Source of the DNA: Rhexocercosporidium sp. MPI-PUGE-AT-0058
Lineage: Eukaryota > Ascomycota > Leotiomycetes > Helotiales
Reading direction: 5' to 3'
Assembly: GCA_020746875.1 (NCBI GenBank)
Contig: JAGTJL010000018.1
Coordinates: forward strand, 1 to 64,000
DNA length: 64,000 bases
Part shown: positions 1 through 10,504 of the stretch, piece after piece
Numbering within the stretch: position 1 is the stretch's first letter
Layout: each line of letters opens with the position of its first letter
Notes under the pieces: generated by a model
Databases searched by the model: none
What the model was told of the DNA's origin: nothing
The model's input: only the letters and a program-made list of their open reading frames with translations
Translations under genes and position numbers: made by a program

Positions 1-2280
1 TTATTAAAAGAGTTTCTTTATTACTTTAAAACGTTTTTTTTGCTTTTAGCTTTTAAGGATTATTTTGCGCTTATTATACGAACTTAAAATAATTACAGTC
101 TTTAGACTAATAACCTTTTTGCTTATAAAAGCGGCAAGATATAATACTTTTAATATAATTTTTCTTCTTACTATTCTTACTTCCGTTAAAGGGTCGGGAA
201 CCGGAAGCTGAAAAAGCGCTATTAAGTATACGCTTATTATTATTATTTTTAAAATATTTTTACGGCTTTTCTTACGAAATCCGCTATTCCTAAGATTATT
301 ATTACTTTATCCGCCTCTGCTTTTATTATATTCAGCTTTTAGTATATTAAAGAATATTCTTTGAATTCTTTTAATAAAAGATTTAGTATTATTAGCTAGT
401 TTCTTTTATTATTAATAAATATTAAAAGAGTTTATAAAAGCGTAAGAATTAATTTACTACGCCGTTAATATATGCGTAATTATTTTACGAAAGTTAATAA
501 TAATATTATTATTAAATATCTGAGTATTGCGGTTTTTAATAAATATAATAAACCGTCAACATATTACTTAAATAAACTCGCTTAGTTGCTAGTGGAACCG
601 CTTAATATTCTTAATAACTTTAGCACTTCGAGTTTCTTTAAAAGTATAAAGCCCTTTTAAGAAGTCGATGAATAAGTTTTATATTAGCAGAATACTTTTA
701 AGTCTAGCTATAATTTACTTCGCATCACTTTAATAAGTTAATAAGTCGCCTTTTATATTTATAGCTGCGACGCGTACTCGATCCGCATACGTATTATAGC
801 TATATAAGCGAGCTTTAAAGATCTCTTCTTAAGTATTTTTTTAATTTCGTAGGCTCTCGAAACTCTTTTCTTTATATTTTTTAAAGATTATAATCGTAAG
901 GCATTTCTCACGATCGCGCTTATCTTTCGCCTAAGCCGTAATATGCTTTAGTAAAATATAAGCGTCTGGATTTAAATACGTTAATAATATTATTTTAAGT
1001 TTATAAGTTACGTAATTTGCCGTAAGTAATGCGGTTATTTCTCGGGAGTATCCCGGGGCCGGCAAAGTCTTAGGCCTAATAACATTCTCATTAAGCGGGT
1101 ATTATAAGCCAAGCAAGTTAGCTTCTAACCTTAAATTAGGATTACGCTTTATTAAAAGTAATCTAAAGTCTCTTATTAAAATAATAATAATAGAATTTAA
1201 TATTATATTACAGGTTTATTAAAAGCTTTTTTTAATTATATATTATTTATTTATTATATTTATATAAGCGACAGAGATTGCCCGGAGGCGGCGAAGTCTG
1301 GCAAGACTATTTTTATAATAAGTAAGCCGCGTCTTCGCACGAGTGTCCTTAATCTTAGACTTAATTAATAAGCGCATATGCTCTTCGAGCTCGCGCTGCT
1401 TCTGAGCGATTTATTTTTTAATAAATATACTTAAAGCCGTAAGATTAATATTAATATTAAGAATAAAAAAGATTATATTATCCGTTATATAATCGGATAT
1501 ATTTAAATTACTTTTAATTTAAATTATAGCTTTGCTTTTTTTTTTTACGAATATAAACGGGTTAATTATAAATATAAAAAGATTCCTTATTATTATTAGC
1601 GCGAGTGCTTTAAGGCAGTTCGCTATCAGAAGCACCTTCGCTTTTAATCATATAAAAGGGATTTATAGATTCTATAGTCTTATAAAGAATATTACAAGTA
1701 ACATCGCCGAAGTAAGTATTGCCCGCAAGTCTAGCGTTATTAAATATAATTACTTAATAAAGAACCGTTCTTTTACCTTTTATATTACCTTTTTATAAGA
1801 TAAAGAAATTAACTTATTAAATAAAATTCATAATAAATAAAGCTTCGTAAAAGTTTAAGATAAATTATATTTAAAGAATTAATCTTTAGCTTTTAAAGAA
1901 GTCCAAAGAAGAAGCGTATATATAAAAGGAGTTATCCGTAAAAAGAAGCAAAACGCCGGCGTGACTAAATATATAAGTAAAATTAATTCTATTAATACCG
2001 TAAAAGCCTCGGCCCCTTTATGCTACGGGCCCGATTCCGTACAAATAGAATGGATAGGCATACACATGACAAAAAGATATAAAGATCGTAAATAAACCTT
2101 AAAGTTATAAGAATTTTAAAGTAATTATTCTAGTAGTTATGTTTTAATTAAGTAATTAATTTCTTTTATATAAATTATTTATATAATATTTTATACTTTA
2201 TTATACAGTAAAACGGTTAGTAGGCTGTTGTTTTCGAGGGTTTTAATTGCTGTTTTTAAAGGTCTATTAACTAGTTTTAA
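1..2280. other. RIP-degraded AT-rich repeat, retroelement-like relic on the minus strand
   Basis: The sequence is dominated by TA-rich words with stops in all frames, typical of RIP. On the minus strand, between about 1100 and 250, a reading frame keeps coding-like texture with scattered stops (for example AAINIKGDLLTYWSDAK near 700-770). That texture suggests a gag-like or other repeat-encoded protein, but no diagnostic motif (zinc knuckle, protease, RT) is visible and no LTR pair is present. The element presumably continues to the left of the window. The family assignment is inference only. Confidence 0.35.
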
Positions 2281-2654
2281 GCTAATTCCACACCTTATCT
2301 CTTTTTATTACGCACCTCGATTTAGGTACCGTGGGCCGTGCACTCATAGTATTACCCCTCTACTTTTCGTCTCACTCATTACTTCGTTTTCCCTTCCCAC
2401 TTCCTAATTAATAGCCCCCTAAATCTTACGGGTGCCACGGTGTTAGAAACGGTTCACTGTAATTGACTCTAACTTTAAGTATAAAGGGCTGGCGTCTCCT
2501 TTTGTACCCTCTTTCTTATTGCCTACTCTAAACCAACATTTTCTCTCCCTTTCTTAATATCCCTCTTTTTTAGTCCCTCGTCTTCTTTTTCGTCGCTTCT
2601 CCGTCTCTTCTCTGTCTCTTCTTTATATAGTCTCTTCTCCCCGCATAGGTACAT
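2281..2654 (+). promoter_or_regulatory. Pyrimidine-rich promoter and leader of the DUF3435 gene
   Basis: This stretch is far less TA-rich than its surroundings. It ends in a long CT-rich tract (about 2500-2640) with a TATA-like TTTATATAG at 2622-2630, 25-33 bases before the ATG at 2655. CT-rich tracts next to transcription starts are common in filamentous fungi. Its position immediately before the DUF3435 start supports a core promoter; function is inferred from sequence only. Confidence 0.4.
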
Positions 2655-5089
2655 ATGCCTCGAGCGAGATATAGTAAAGATGTGCCGACACTCGACGACG
2701 ACAGCACCTCCGATTCCGACACGAATAGCTTGTTCGATAACGAAGTAGACTCTAAAACCGATACCGACCTAGATAGCCTCCTAGCTAAGGAGGATAATAA
2801 TAATAAAGAAAATCTTTTTGACGATAAAGTATAACACCTTCCAGAGTATTACCGCGCTAACGCTACAAACCTTAACGTACAGCGTCTCTGATAAAGGCGA
2901 TATAGCCCTAAGACGTAGGCTTAACTTAATTAAATAAAAAAATATTATAAATAATATAAATAATATCCATCTTACTTTTATTAAAGGGATTAACTAACCT
3001 TTATTTCGCATTCAAATATTACACTTTTTAGACCTAAAATCCAGCGAAATGCTATAATGAAATCTCGCCTTAATTTATTTACGGATTCTTAAGCTAAGTA
3101 TGCGATTAACGACGAGGGAAGGATAGCTAGAGGCGGCTAGAAATCAAATATATAAGCTCGCTAAAAACATTTTGAAAATGTTATCTAATAATATATAAGA
3201 TTAAAACTAAGAGGAAGCTCGATTTTATAATCTAAGTAAACGATCAAAATGTAAGCCTTCGCATACCTTTCTAAGGTTATAGTTTATATTAACGAAATCC
3301 TTAAGTCGTCAAAATCGTAATAATAAAAAAGGACCTCGATTTCACAAAGCGGCCGAGTACGACTATATATACGGAGGATTTAATTAAATTCGCGCGAGTC
3401 CTTTTAACTATAACGGAAATGACTTTTAATATCGAATGACTCCGAGTTTAACTCGTCTTATTCTGTTAGCTTATAAGTATTATAGGCAATCGACCGGAGG
3501 CTTTAATTAAACTCTGATATTAATACTTAAAGTTAACTTTAATTAAAGATCTCGACGGAGGCAGTCGTCCTTATCTTTTTATTAAATTAACGCCCGAATT
3601 CACGAAACGATATTTCGGCTTAAAAGATATATACGTTCCCTTCCTTTGTTATAATTACCTTCGTTTATTTTACTAACGCTTATTAAGAACGAATTCAAAA
3701 TTCTTAAAATTATTTATAATTTAACCTTTATATTTAGCCTGTACGTCTTCCTCCTCGATATACTATTTAAGGCTCGCGCATTCAAGTCTCCGAGTATTAA
3801 TTGCCCGAAAAGGTTATATAACCTTAAAGTCCTTAAAGGACTTAATAAGCAACTACTGCCGCTATAAAATAAAATAAATGACGAGTTCATCTTTTATAAG
3901 GCGATTCGTGAAGCATAAGGCGTTTATATTGCTCGGGAGCTATAACTCTTATTAGGGTCGGTATAATACCGGATAAAAGTAAGGAGCGAGATCACCGGCT
4001 TTAGCCAGGTATTAAAGCCTTATAATCTCCGAAATGGTTTAGCTAAAGGGTTAAATGAATGTCGTAAGTGCTAATCTTTTATTACTTAAGTATTATATTG
4101 ATTTTAAGTTCTTCTAAATAGCGGATATTAGCGATTCCCTCCAGAATAAAATTCTATAGTATATAAGTATTAGCACCTTCTTAAAATACTATCTTAATAA
4201 TATTAACGTTAACTTTTAGGGCGTGTATTAAAGGCTGGACACTTAAAAGGACTTGATGCGGTTTATATATTCTATAAGCTGCTTAATCGACCCCCGCTGC
4301 CCGCGGAAGCTAATATTAGAACAAATTGCGTTTATAAACGACCTTTTATATATCTTAAAGCTATACAAACGAGTCAACGACTTATTTAACGCTCTTATTA
4401 AGAGCCGGAAAAATGACAGGCTCGAGAAGGCTATTAAGCGATTATATAACGAAAAGTAGCGAAAGTAGAGAGAATTTCTTAAAAATGTTAAGAAACGGTA
4501 TAAGTCAGAGTAGCCGGTAAAAGATAGCGAACGGCAGTTGTCAGATATAGTAGTTAATAAGAATACACAAGACGCCTTAGTCTAGGCAAATATGTCGCTA
4601 AAGTAATTTGGCTTAATAGACGCGATCCTCACTTTACTTAAGAAGTTACCCGAACAGGAACTATAACAGAGAATCACGGCTATTAACGCGGTTACGTTAT
4701 ATTATAATGTAAAAAAGGGGACACCGTCTCGCTATATTCGGCGTGGTCCTCCCGGCATAATTGTCAGCCCCCTAATACAAGCCGCCGAGCCAGATGTCGC
4801 ATTCCGTAAGGCAATATCTTCTATTAAAATCGACAAAAGGCCTAAAATATATTTTATTTATATTAAAACTCCACACCTAATAATAAGCGAGAAGGTCGCC
4901 GAGTACGCAAACCCAAGTTCCCTAAGTCGACATTTTCAAAAGTATCACGTAAGTAAACTATAAGTTAGGCAGTTTATTAATTACATAGATTATGATATGC
5001 GGCTCAAGACCAGAAAAGAATTACTAATCCACGTAGAGAGGGTTCACGGGACAGTTTCACGAGTTCCGGCCGAGCGACTAATTGTTTAG
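2655..5089 (+). pseudogene. DUF3435 tyrosine-recombinase-like gene (Starship captain superfamily), RIP-inactivated
   Basis: The frame starts MPRARYSKDVPTLDDD at 2655 and can be followed, with many stops and at least one frameshift, to a TAG at 5087-5089, about 811 codons. Family landmarks in order: an acidic N-terminus, then PEYYRAN...LNVQRL (about 2840-2890), LYVFLLDILFKARAFKSP (about 3740-3790), LKVLKGLN (about 3830-3850), ITGFSQVLKPYNLR (about 3990-4035, the recombinase R/H-x-x-R region), STFLKYYLN (about 4170-4200, which carries the Tyr-containing segment), then a basic helical stretch with RVNDLFNA. The C-terminus resembles a C2H2-like tail (LSRHFQKYH, HVERVHGTVS). Most stops read as CAG/CAA/TGG changes. 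DUF3435 proteins include the captains that mobilise Starship giant transposons. Whether this C2H2-tailed subgroup acts as captain is not shown here. The longest unbroken stretch is 4253-4459. Clearly non-functional. Confidence 0.85.
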
Positions 5090-5973
5090 ATTGCCGTTTG
5101 TTCTTGATTGCCATGACTTTAAGGGCAAGAACGAAAGCTGAATCGTGCAGGATCGGTTTGGCTATGACCCAACGTGTAAGTCTCAGGGGCTTGTTCTGGA
5201 ACGCAGCATTTGAAAGGTCATGTAAGCTTCAATAAACCTTGCAGCCAGCTTCTCAGCGTGGCTTTTAGTGTATCCTTCAGCGTCTCTTTCAGATGCTTCT
5301 GTTACGTCGCTGGGCCGGTGCCTGGCCAGCTTATCACCTGGCAAGTATGAGTCACGGGTTGCGTCACATGACCGGGTTTCCTGTATATGTACGCCCTCTC
5401 CCTCTCTCTCTCTCCTTCCCTCCTTAGCTTTAGATCCTCGTATATGGGCATTCTACTTCTTTCATGGCTTCGACCTATTTGCTTAGTGTCTCCCCTGAAT
5501 CCTAAGTATCCGGGCCTTCACAGCTTCAGGGCATTGTCAGTGCGCTTCAGGGGACGCGCTTAGGTTCGGTGGGTTTGAGGTCCTGATCATGGTAGCCAAA
5601 CGAGCCTCTTCACTCTCTTTGAATCGAGACTACTAATATAGCGTAAATATCTTAATCTTGGCTCTACCTCATTTCTGAAGAATAGCGCTACGAGAATTGA
5701 GGTGCGATTTTCCTACGCCAAACAGGCTCTTATTTACAATGAAAACCAGCAGGTGCAAGGCAGTCATTATGATATCATGGAGTCTTCGAGAACGTTATTA
5801 TTGATTTCTTGACTCTAGACCCAGATCTTCAATGCGGAAGGTTTTGGTATGTTTCTTGTTCTCACCGCGCCACATGCCATCTTCTTTAGGAGGTATGACT
5901 TCCCGACTCTGTGCCTTGCAGTATCAAGTCAACAACAGAATGGGGTACCTTCTTCATCATATGGCGCCTTCAC
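5090..5973. other. Intergenic, no gene recognised
   Basis: Composition returns to normal just after the DUF3435 stop, marking a sharp RIP boundary near 5080-5100. There is a CT-rich run at 5393-5425. Short open frames exist on both strands but none has coding texture or a recognisable motif. The right part is the 3' flank of the 1147-aa minus-strand gene. Confidence 0.5.
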
Positions 5974-8900
5974 TCAAGTAACCAAAACCACTCGTACATC
6001 CCCCGCTTCCAAAAACCGCTTTGCGAGTATAAGCTGACCACAACACGACCAACATGGCTCTGCTGGTAGCAGCACCACAACGCATCCCTCCATATTCCAT
6101 AGGACTCCTGTCACGGCCAGCCTCGCCAGCCAATTTTTGTGAGTTCGAACCACCGGTATCGATATGTGTGGAAGGTCAAGTAACTCATCCCAATTGTCAA
6201 TTGCTGTGAAAGTAGACATGTTCTTGGAAACCTTGAGGGTCTGCAAGTTTGCCTTCATTGCTTCGAAGCTACTGTCCTCACAGTTCGCCCTGCCTCTGGT
6301 GAGCGACTTGCAGATCAGACGATGCAGTACGGGAATTTCGAGGCTCCGGGAACCCAAACGGTTAGAAGATATGAAGTTTGCCGCTCCCTTGGGTCTAACT
6401 CCACGCACAGTTCGTTCCGGAGGAAGGCTGGATTGGGCTTTCGAATTGCCGTTTCTTAGGTTGTAGGTGAAGTCCTGAAAGTTAGCACAAGTGGATCCAC
6501 GACCTTGTTCATCATCATCACTACCATCATTGAGCTCCGCCTCTTGAAAACCTGATTGGAATTCTTGCTCGAGCTGCTCGACATCTTTGAATGTCAAAGT
6601 TTCCACCAAATTCAAGTCAGCGATCCACAAGCCCCTATCATGAACGGAGACGATAGTCTCAACCAGGCTGGCTGGTCGATCGACGATATGTCGGTTCTTT
6701 CGCTCGGTTTTCAGAGGTAGATTATATCCGGTGAAGGATAAGTGAATCGAGGTTTGGTGGAAGTTGTCCTCTAATTTTCCAGCGAATGGTTCATGATTGA
6801 TGAGTCTCCAGTTCTCCATATCGATTGCTTTCATTTTCGAAATCGCCGGCGCAACCAAAAATGAGATTCCCGCTTTCCCAATGTTCCCAGTAATTCTTCT
6901 CACGTCCGATAGATTTGGTACACGATGAGGATCCTCTAGTAAACCGCTTGACACAAATATTGAGTTCCCAGCGGACACTGCGAATGCATGCGAGATACTA
7001 TCTGGAGATACATCGTAAATTCCAGAATCGAAGAGAGCAATACAGCTGAACACCTCCGGTAAAGATAGCCTGAGTGGACACAACCACTTTTCATTCCCCC
7101 TAGAACTCGCGCTTCGGCACCAAGCTCCATCGCCGATGGTTCGCGAGAAGACCGATGTTGAAACAGTAGCATGCGGCAAGTAGCTGTATATTTTCGTAAC
7201 AGCAGCATAGGCTTGGAGGTTTTCAATCCATGGATCCTCCCACCCTTCGTACAGATACTCAAACAATCTTTCTGGAGCAAGTACTCCTGGTTTCAGTGCC
7301 TGCTCCACAATTTCTTTTGAGGCATCGTCACCTGGCGCTGTCATATTGCTGGAATCGTCTATTCTGAATATTGCTGCTAGATCTTTGTGTCCGGCAATGA
7401 AGTGGAGGGGACGATCAAACATTGGATAATGTTCGTCGTTGAGTGTGTCTTGGGTGAACTCCTCGAATATTTCTTCAAAAATGGTGCCACTACTGAATCT
7501 AAGACGTTCACCTATAGCGACTCGATTTCGCCTTGACTCCTTGGAACCGTAAGTGTCTAGAACCAGAAAACAGTCTTCGCCGAACGACTTGATCTCGTCG
7601 TGCCGTTTCCAGAGAGGTGTATGGCTGAGCTCGTCGCAGTGTACAGCAGTGCTGCTTGTTGATGCTTTCTCGTCAGAGCAGCTATGTGTGGTGTTTTCGA
7701 CGCATCTCAAGACTGCGTCACGATTAAGGCAGTACAAACGACCCTTTGTACTTGTGCAATTGCACTTTGCAAAATGATCGACTTCCTCTGCTGTGACGTA
7801 GACCCACCTCCGATCTTTCTGAACCCGGCGTTTCTTTCTTCTTTGACCTTGAATCTCCTGTGCATCTAGGACTGGCACTCCTGCCACAGAAGCATACTCG
7901 ATCTGCGGTCGCTGACAGTTGCTCAGACTTGACAAAGTGGTTTTGTACCGAATGATGAAGTTTGCGCTGTCAAGTGAGTATTCTTGGGCTACTTTTCGAA
8001 GGAGGTCGATTCTTCTCTCTTCATCTTCCATCAGCGAGACAAGGACTTTCACGCTGGGGATGCCGAACAGTGGGCCAGGCCCACCCTCTCTGAAGACAAA
8101 GCTCTCTCTTCTCCTCCCGAAATTCAGCTCCTGCTTTGCAAGGTCACTTTCTACAGATGAAGTGTTCAAGATGGCGCGGAGTCTCCGCCCAGCAGAGCAC
8201 AAAGAGTTAAACCAAAGGACATATTGTGGGTTGCGGCCGTTCTGCGCTTCCCGAGCCTCTGTCTGGTCCGACAACAAGAGCTCCATTCGCGCAAGCCATT
8301 TCAGACCATCTTCAGGGGTTTCAGCAAATTCGCCCCAGTGTTCAAAAACGCATCCTAAAATAATGTGTTCGAATTGATCGATTGATATTCGGGAATTCTC
8401 CCGCCCGATACTGCGAGAAGCACGAACTGGATCCCCATAGTATTGCAGACAAGAAAGAGGTAACGACCACGAGACACCGTGTTGGGACTTGTTTTCAAAC
8501 TGCAATCCAATGGTAAGAATCGCAGTATCTTCAAACAATGCATCATTTTGTCTGACACTCGTGACAGTATCGCCTAGAACCGCCAGGCTCGGATACAAAT
8601 GCCAAGCCGACAACCCAATTATTGCTGATCCGTTGTTCACTCGCTGTGGCATTCCTTTGAGCAGACACTCCATTGCGTTCATGGCTGATGACCAAGTTGT
8701 CATGACATTCTCGAAGGTATTTTCGTCATTGTTCACGGGAAGGCTCAAATTGTCCAGGATCAACATCAGCTGCTTGTGTTGCAGAATCCGGGCTTGGTCG
8801 CCACTTTGTAACCAAGCTCTAGCACTGTTATCCCATATGGCTATTTCGTCTCGGGTAATTTCTTGCCTTGAGGCTAGAAGCGCAGCGTCGTGCTCATGCT

Positions 8901-9417
8901 TGTACATCGAATCGTCGTGACGCAGTCTGATTTGAGCTTTGCGATCTTTGACCAGTTCAACCCAAATGGATATAGCCTCCGGACCAGTGAAAATTCTGGC
9001 AAGCATGCAACTGAGGAGATGAACGGCAATAGCACTACTCCCAGAAGTGACAGCTGCCCAAATACTAGAGGAATCCACCCCAATTTGGCTTGCGAAAATG
9101 CCAGTCCGCTCGCGCGGATTGACCTCTGGCTCTCTGGCAATTTCCGACACCCGCTTCCCGTAAGCTGTGAATAAGGCGGGTGTGTTCGGAGCAATGTCGT
9201 CAAACAGAGCTCCTAGCTTTCTCGCGGTCTGGTGCAACGGGCCATCCTCTGCATTCCTTTTCCTTTGAGGCGACATGAGGGCGCCCAATTCTCCATACTC
9301 TTCTGGCGCAGCTACCTTCACCAAAGCAAAATCGAAGCTGAGATTGGCGAGAGCAAAGGTATTCTCATTTGTGAAAGAATTCAAGGCAGCAGTGATCTTC
9401 CCAATAGTGCCCGCCAT
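5974..9417 (-). CDS. Intact 1147-aa conserved fungal protein of unknown function
   Basis: A single uninterrupted frame runs from ATG at 9417 to TGA at 5974. It begins MAGTIGKITAALNSFTNENT. The opening and much of the body resemble a family of large uncharacterised ascomycete proteins that I recognise only as hypothetical; no catalytic domain is apparent. The N-terminal ~150 residues hold a hydrophobic helix-rich stretch (SIWAAVTSGSSAIAVHLLSC). The middle has a basic segment (GQRRKKRRVQKDRRW) directly followed by a Cys-rich patch (CNCTSTKGRLYC ... LRC ... HSC). The C-terminus contains PAEPCWSCCGQL. There is no signal peptide. Codon use and composition are normal, with no RIP-type stops, in contrast to nearly every neighbour. 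The last residues (VRVVLVT) could be altered if a small 3' intron exists. It could be cargo of a former mobile element or an unrelated host gene; the sequence does not decide. Confidence 0.8.
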   Translation of the reverse strand: MAGTIGKITAALNSFTNENTFALANLSFDFALVKVAAPEEYGELGALMSPQRKRNAEDGPLHQTARKLGALFDDIAPNTPALFTAYGKRVSEIAREPEVNPRERTGIFASQIGVDSSSIWAAVTSGSSAIAVHLLSCMLARIFTGPEAISIWVELVKDRKAQIRLRHDDSMYKHEHDAALLASRQEITRDEIAIWDNSARAWLQSGDQARILQHKQLMLILDNLSLPVNNDENTFENVMTTWSSAMNAMECLLKGMPQRVNNGSAIIGLSAWHLYPSLAVLGDTVTSVRQNDALFEDTAILTIGLQFENKSQHGVSWSLPLSCLQYYGDPVRASRSIGRENSRISIDQFEHIILGCVFEHWGEFAETPEDGLKWLARMELLLSDQTEAREAQNGRNPQYVLWFNSLCSAGRRLRAILNTSSVESDLAKQELNFGRRRESFVFREGGPGPLFGIPSVKVLVSLMEDEERRIDLLRKVAQEYSLDSANFIIRYKTTLSSLSNCQRPQIEYASVAGVPVLDAQEIQGQRRKKRRVQKDRRWVYVTAEEVDHFAKCNCTSTKGRLYCLNRDAVLRCVENTTHSCSDEKASTSSTAVHCDELSHTPLWKRHDEIKSFGEDCFLVLDTYGSKESRRNRVAIGERLRFSSGTIFEEIFEEFTQDTLNDEHYPMFDRPLHFIAGHKDLAAIFRIDDSSNMTAPGDDASKEIVEQALKPGVLAPERLFEYLYEGWEDPWIENLQAYAAVTKIYSYLPHATVSTSVFSRTIGDGAWCRSASSRGNEKWLCPLRLSLPEVFSCIALFDSGIYDVSPDSISHAFAVSAGNSIFVSSGLLEDPHRVPNLSDVRRITGNIGKAGISFLVAPAISKMKAIDMENWRLINHEPFAGKLEDNFHQTSIHLSFTGYNLPLKTERKNRHIVDRPASLVETIVSVHDRGLWIADLNLVETLTFKDVEQLEQEFQSGFQEAELNDGSDDDEQGRGSTCANFQDFTYNLRNGNSKAQSSLPPERTVRGVRPKGAANFISSNRLGSRSLEIPVLHRLICKSLTRGRANCEDSSFEAMKANLQTLKVSKNMSTFTAIDNWDELLDLPHISIPVVRTHKNWLARLAVTGVLWNMEGCVVVLLPAEPCWSCCGQLILAKRFLEAGDVRVVLVT

Positions 9418-10504
9418 TTGATGCTGCAGCTAGAAACTTCTCAGTTGGAATTCTGAGTTGAGCGAAAATGCTTTGTGACAGAATGGGTCTAATTGCTGTT
9501 AACAGTAGAATGGATCAGCTTTCGACACGCCTCTATGCAGAAATGGAACAGTTGATGTTTAAAGTTCAAGGTGCCGAACTTGGGGGGATGCGGGAAGGCT
9601 GTGCAAATCCAGACTGCGCCTTGATTCTGCAAGCCACAATCGTTACACCCACCTCCGCAGTAGGCAGGAGGTAGGATCCAGAGGCACATGCCCGTACCCT
9701 GGCACAAACAGCAGCTCTCAGAATCTCAGACATGTGTGCGAGGCGAAGCCAGCACGACCCCGAGAGCAAGAGATAATAGAGAAGAGAGAGAGATTCAGTT
9801 TCCTTACGAATTAAGAGAATGCCCAAATCGGTCAGAAGCCTTCTTTCGATAAGACCGGCCACACTTTATCACCAGATGCAGCTACGGAGGTGCCAGGGCT
9901 AAATTATGGCAGACCGCCTTCGGCAGAACATTGGTTAGGCCAATCAAACCATCAGATTCCCCTGCTTTGCCCAAAGTAGTCTGCTACTAAGTAGAAGTAT
10001 GCTGATCGTCGGCTAATTCTGCATGGTTGCCGGACATACTTCCGCAGTAAACCGGTAGCGCGGCGATCCATTCGATCAACTCATCAAAGATCTTGATGGG
10101 ATTACAGTGTCAAGAACCTATGCAGTTCATACCTGAGGCGGAACAGGAGGAGCTGTTCCACAAGGACATGCTTTGATCCGAGCCTACTACTAACCCTGGA
10201 ATAATTAAAGGATAACACCACCTCCAGATCTCGTCTGGATGCCCGAACTAGGAAATATCAGGTGCATTCAGGCAGTTCTGAGGGACAAATCACCGTGCTT
10301 TATGATGTAGATGGCGTGGAGCATGGCTGCTACTGGGATTTCAGGTGGTGTCGCGAAGCTGCTGATAGGCACAATGCTATGCATGAGTACGCTGCCTTGT
10401 TTCCAACAAATAGTCAACCTGTTGTTGACCGGAAATATCTCCGTAATATTTCCTGAACTGTAGCCCAGTTGCCAGCCACACTGATCTATTCGGTCTTCGC
10501 TAGG
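9418..10504. other. Upstream region of the 1147-aa gene and a short open frame
   Basis: The first ~450 bases are the promoter and leader side of the minus-strand gene; no TATA box is clear. Further right, 10262-10456 (+) is open for about 64 codons without an ATG start. It reads DVDGVEHGCYWDFRWCREA, has some coding texture, and may be the 3' end of a host gene, but I cannot name it. The LINE begins at about 10505. No RNA gene or repeat was seen. Confidence 0.35.

Noticed and set aside
5268..5486. 72-codon plus-strand frame after the DUF3435 relic
   Set aside because: Low-complexity Ser/Leu/Pro from a CT-rich run and no conserved motif; not supported as a gene.
7919..8920. Several 100-150-codon plus-strand frames
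   Set aside because: Antisense shadows of the intact 1147-aa gene, without start context or protein features.
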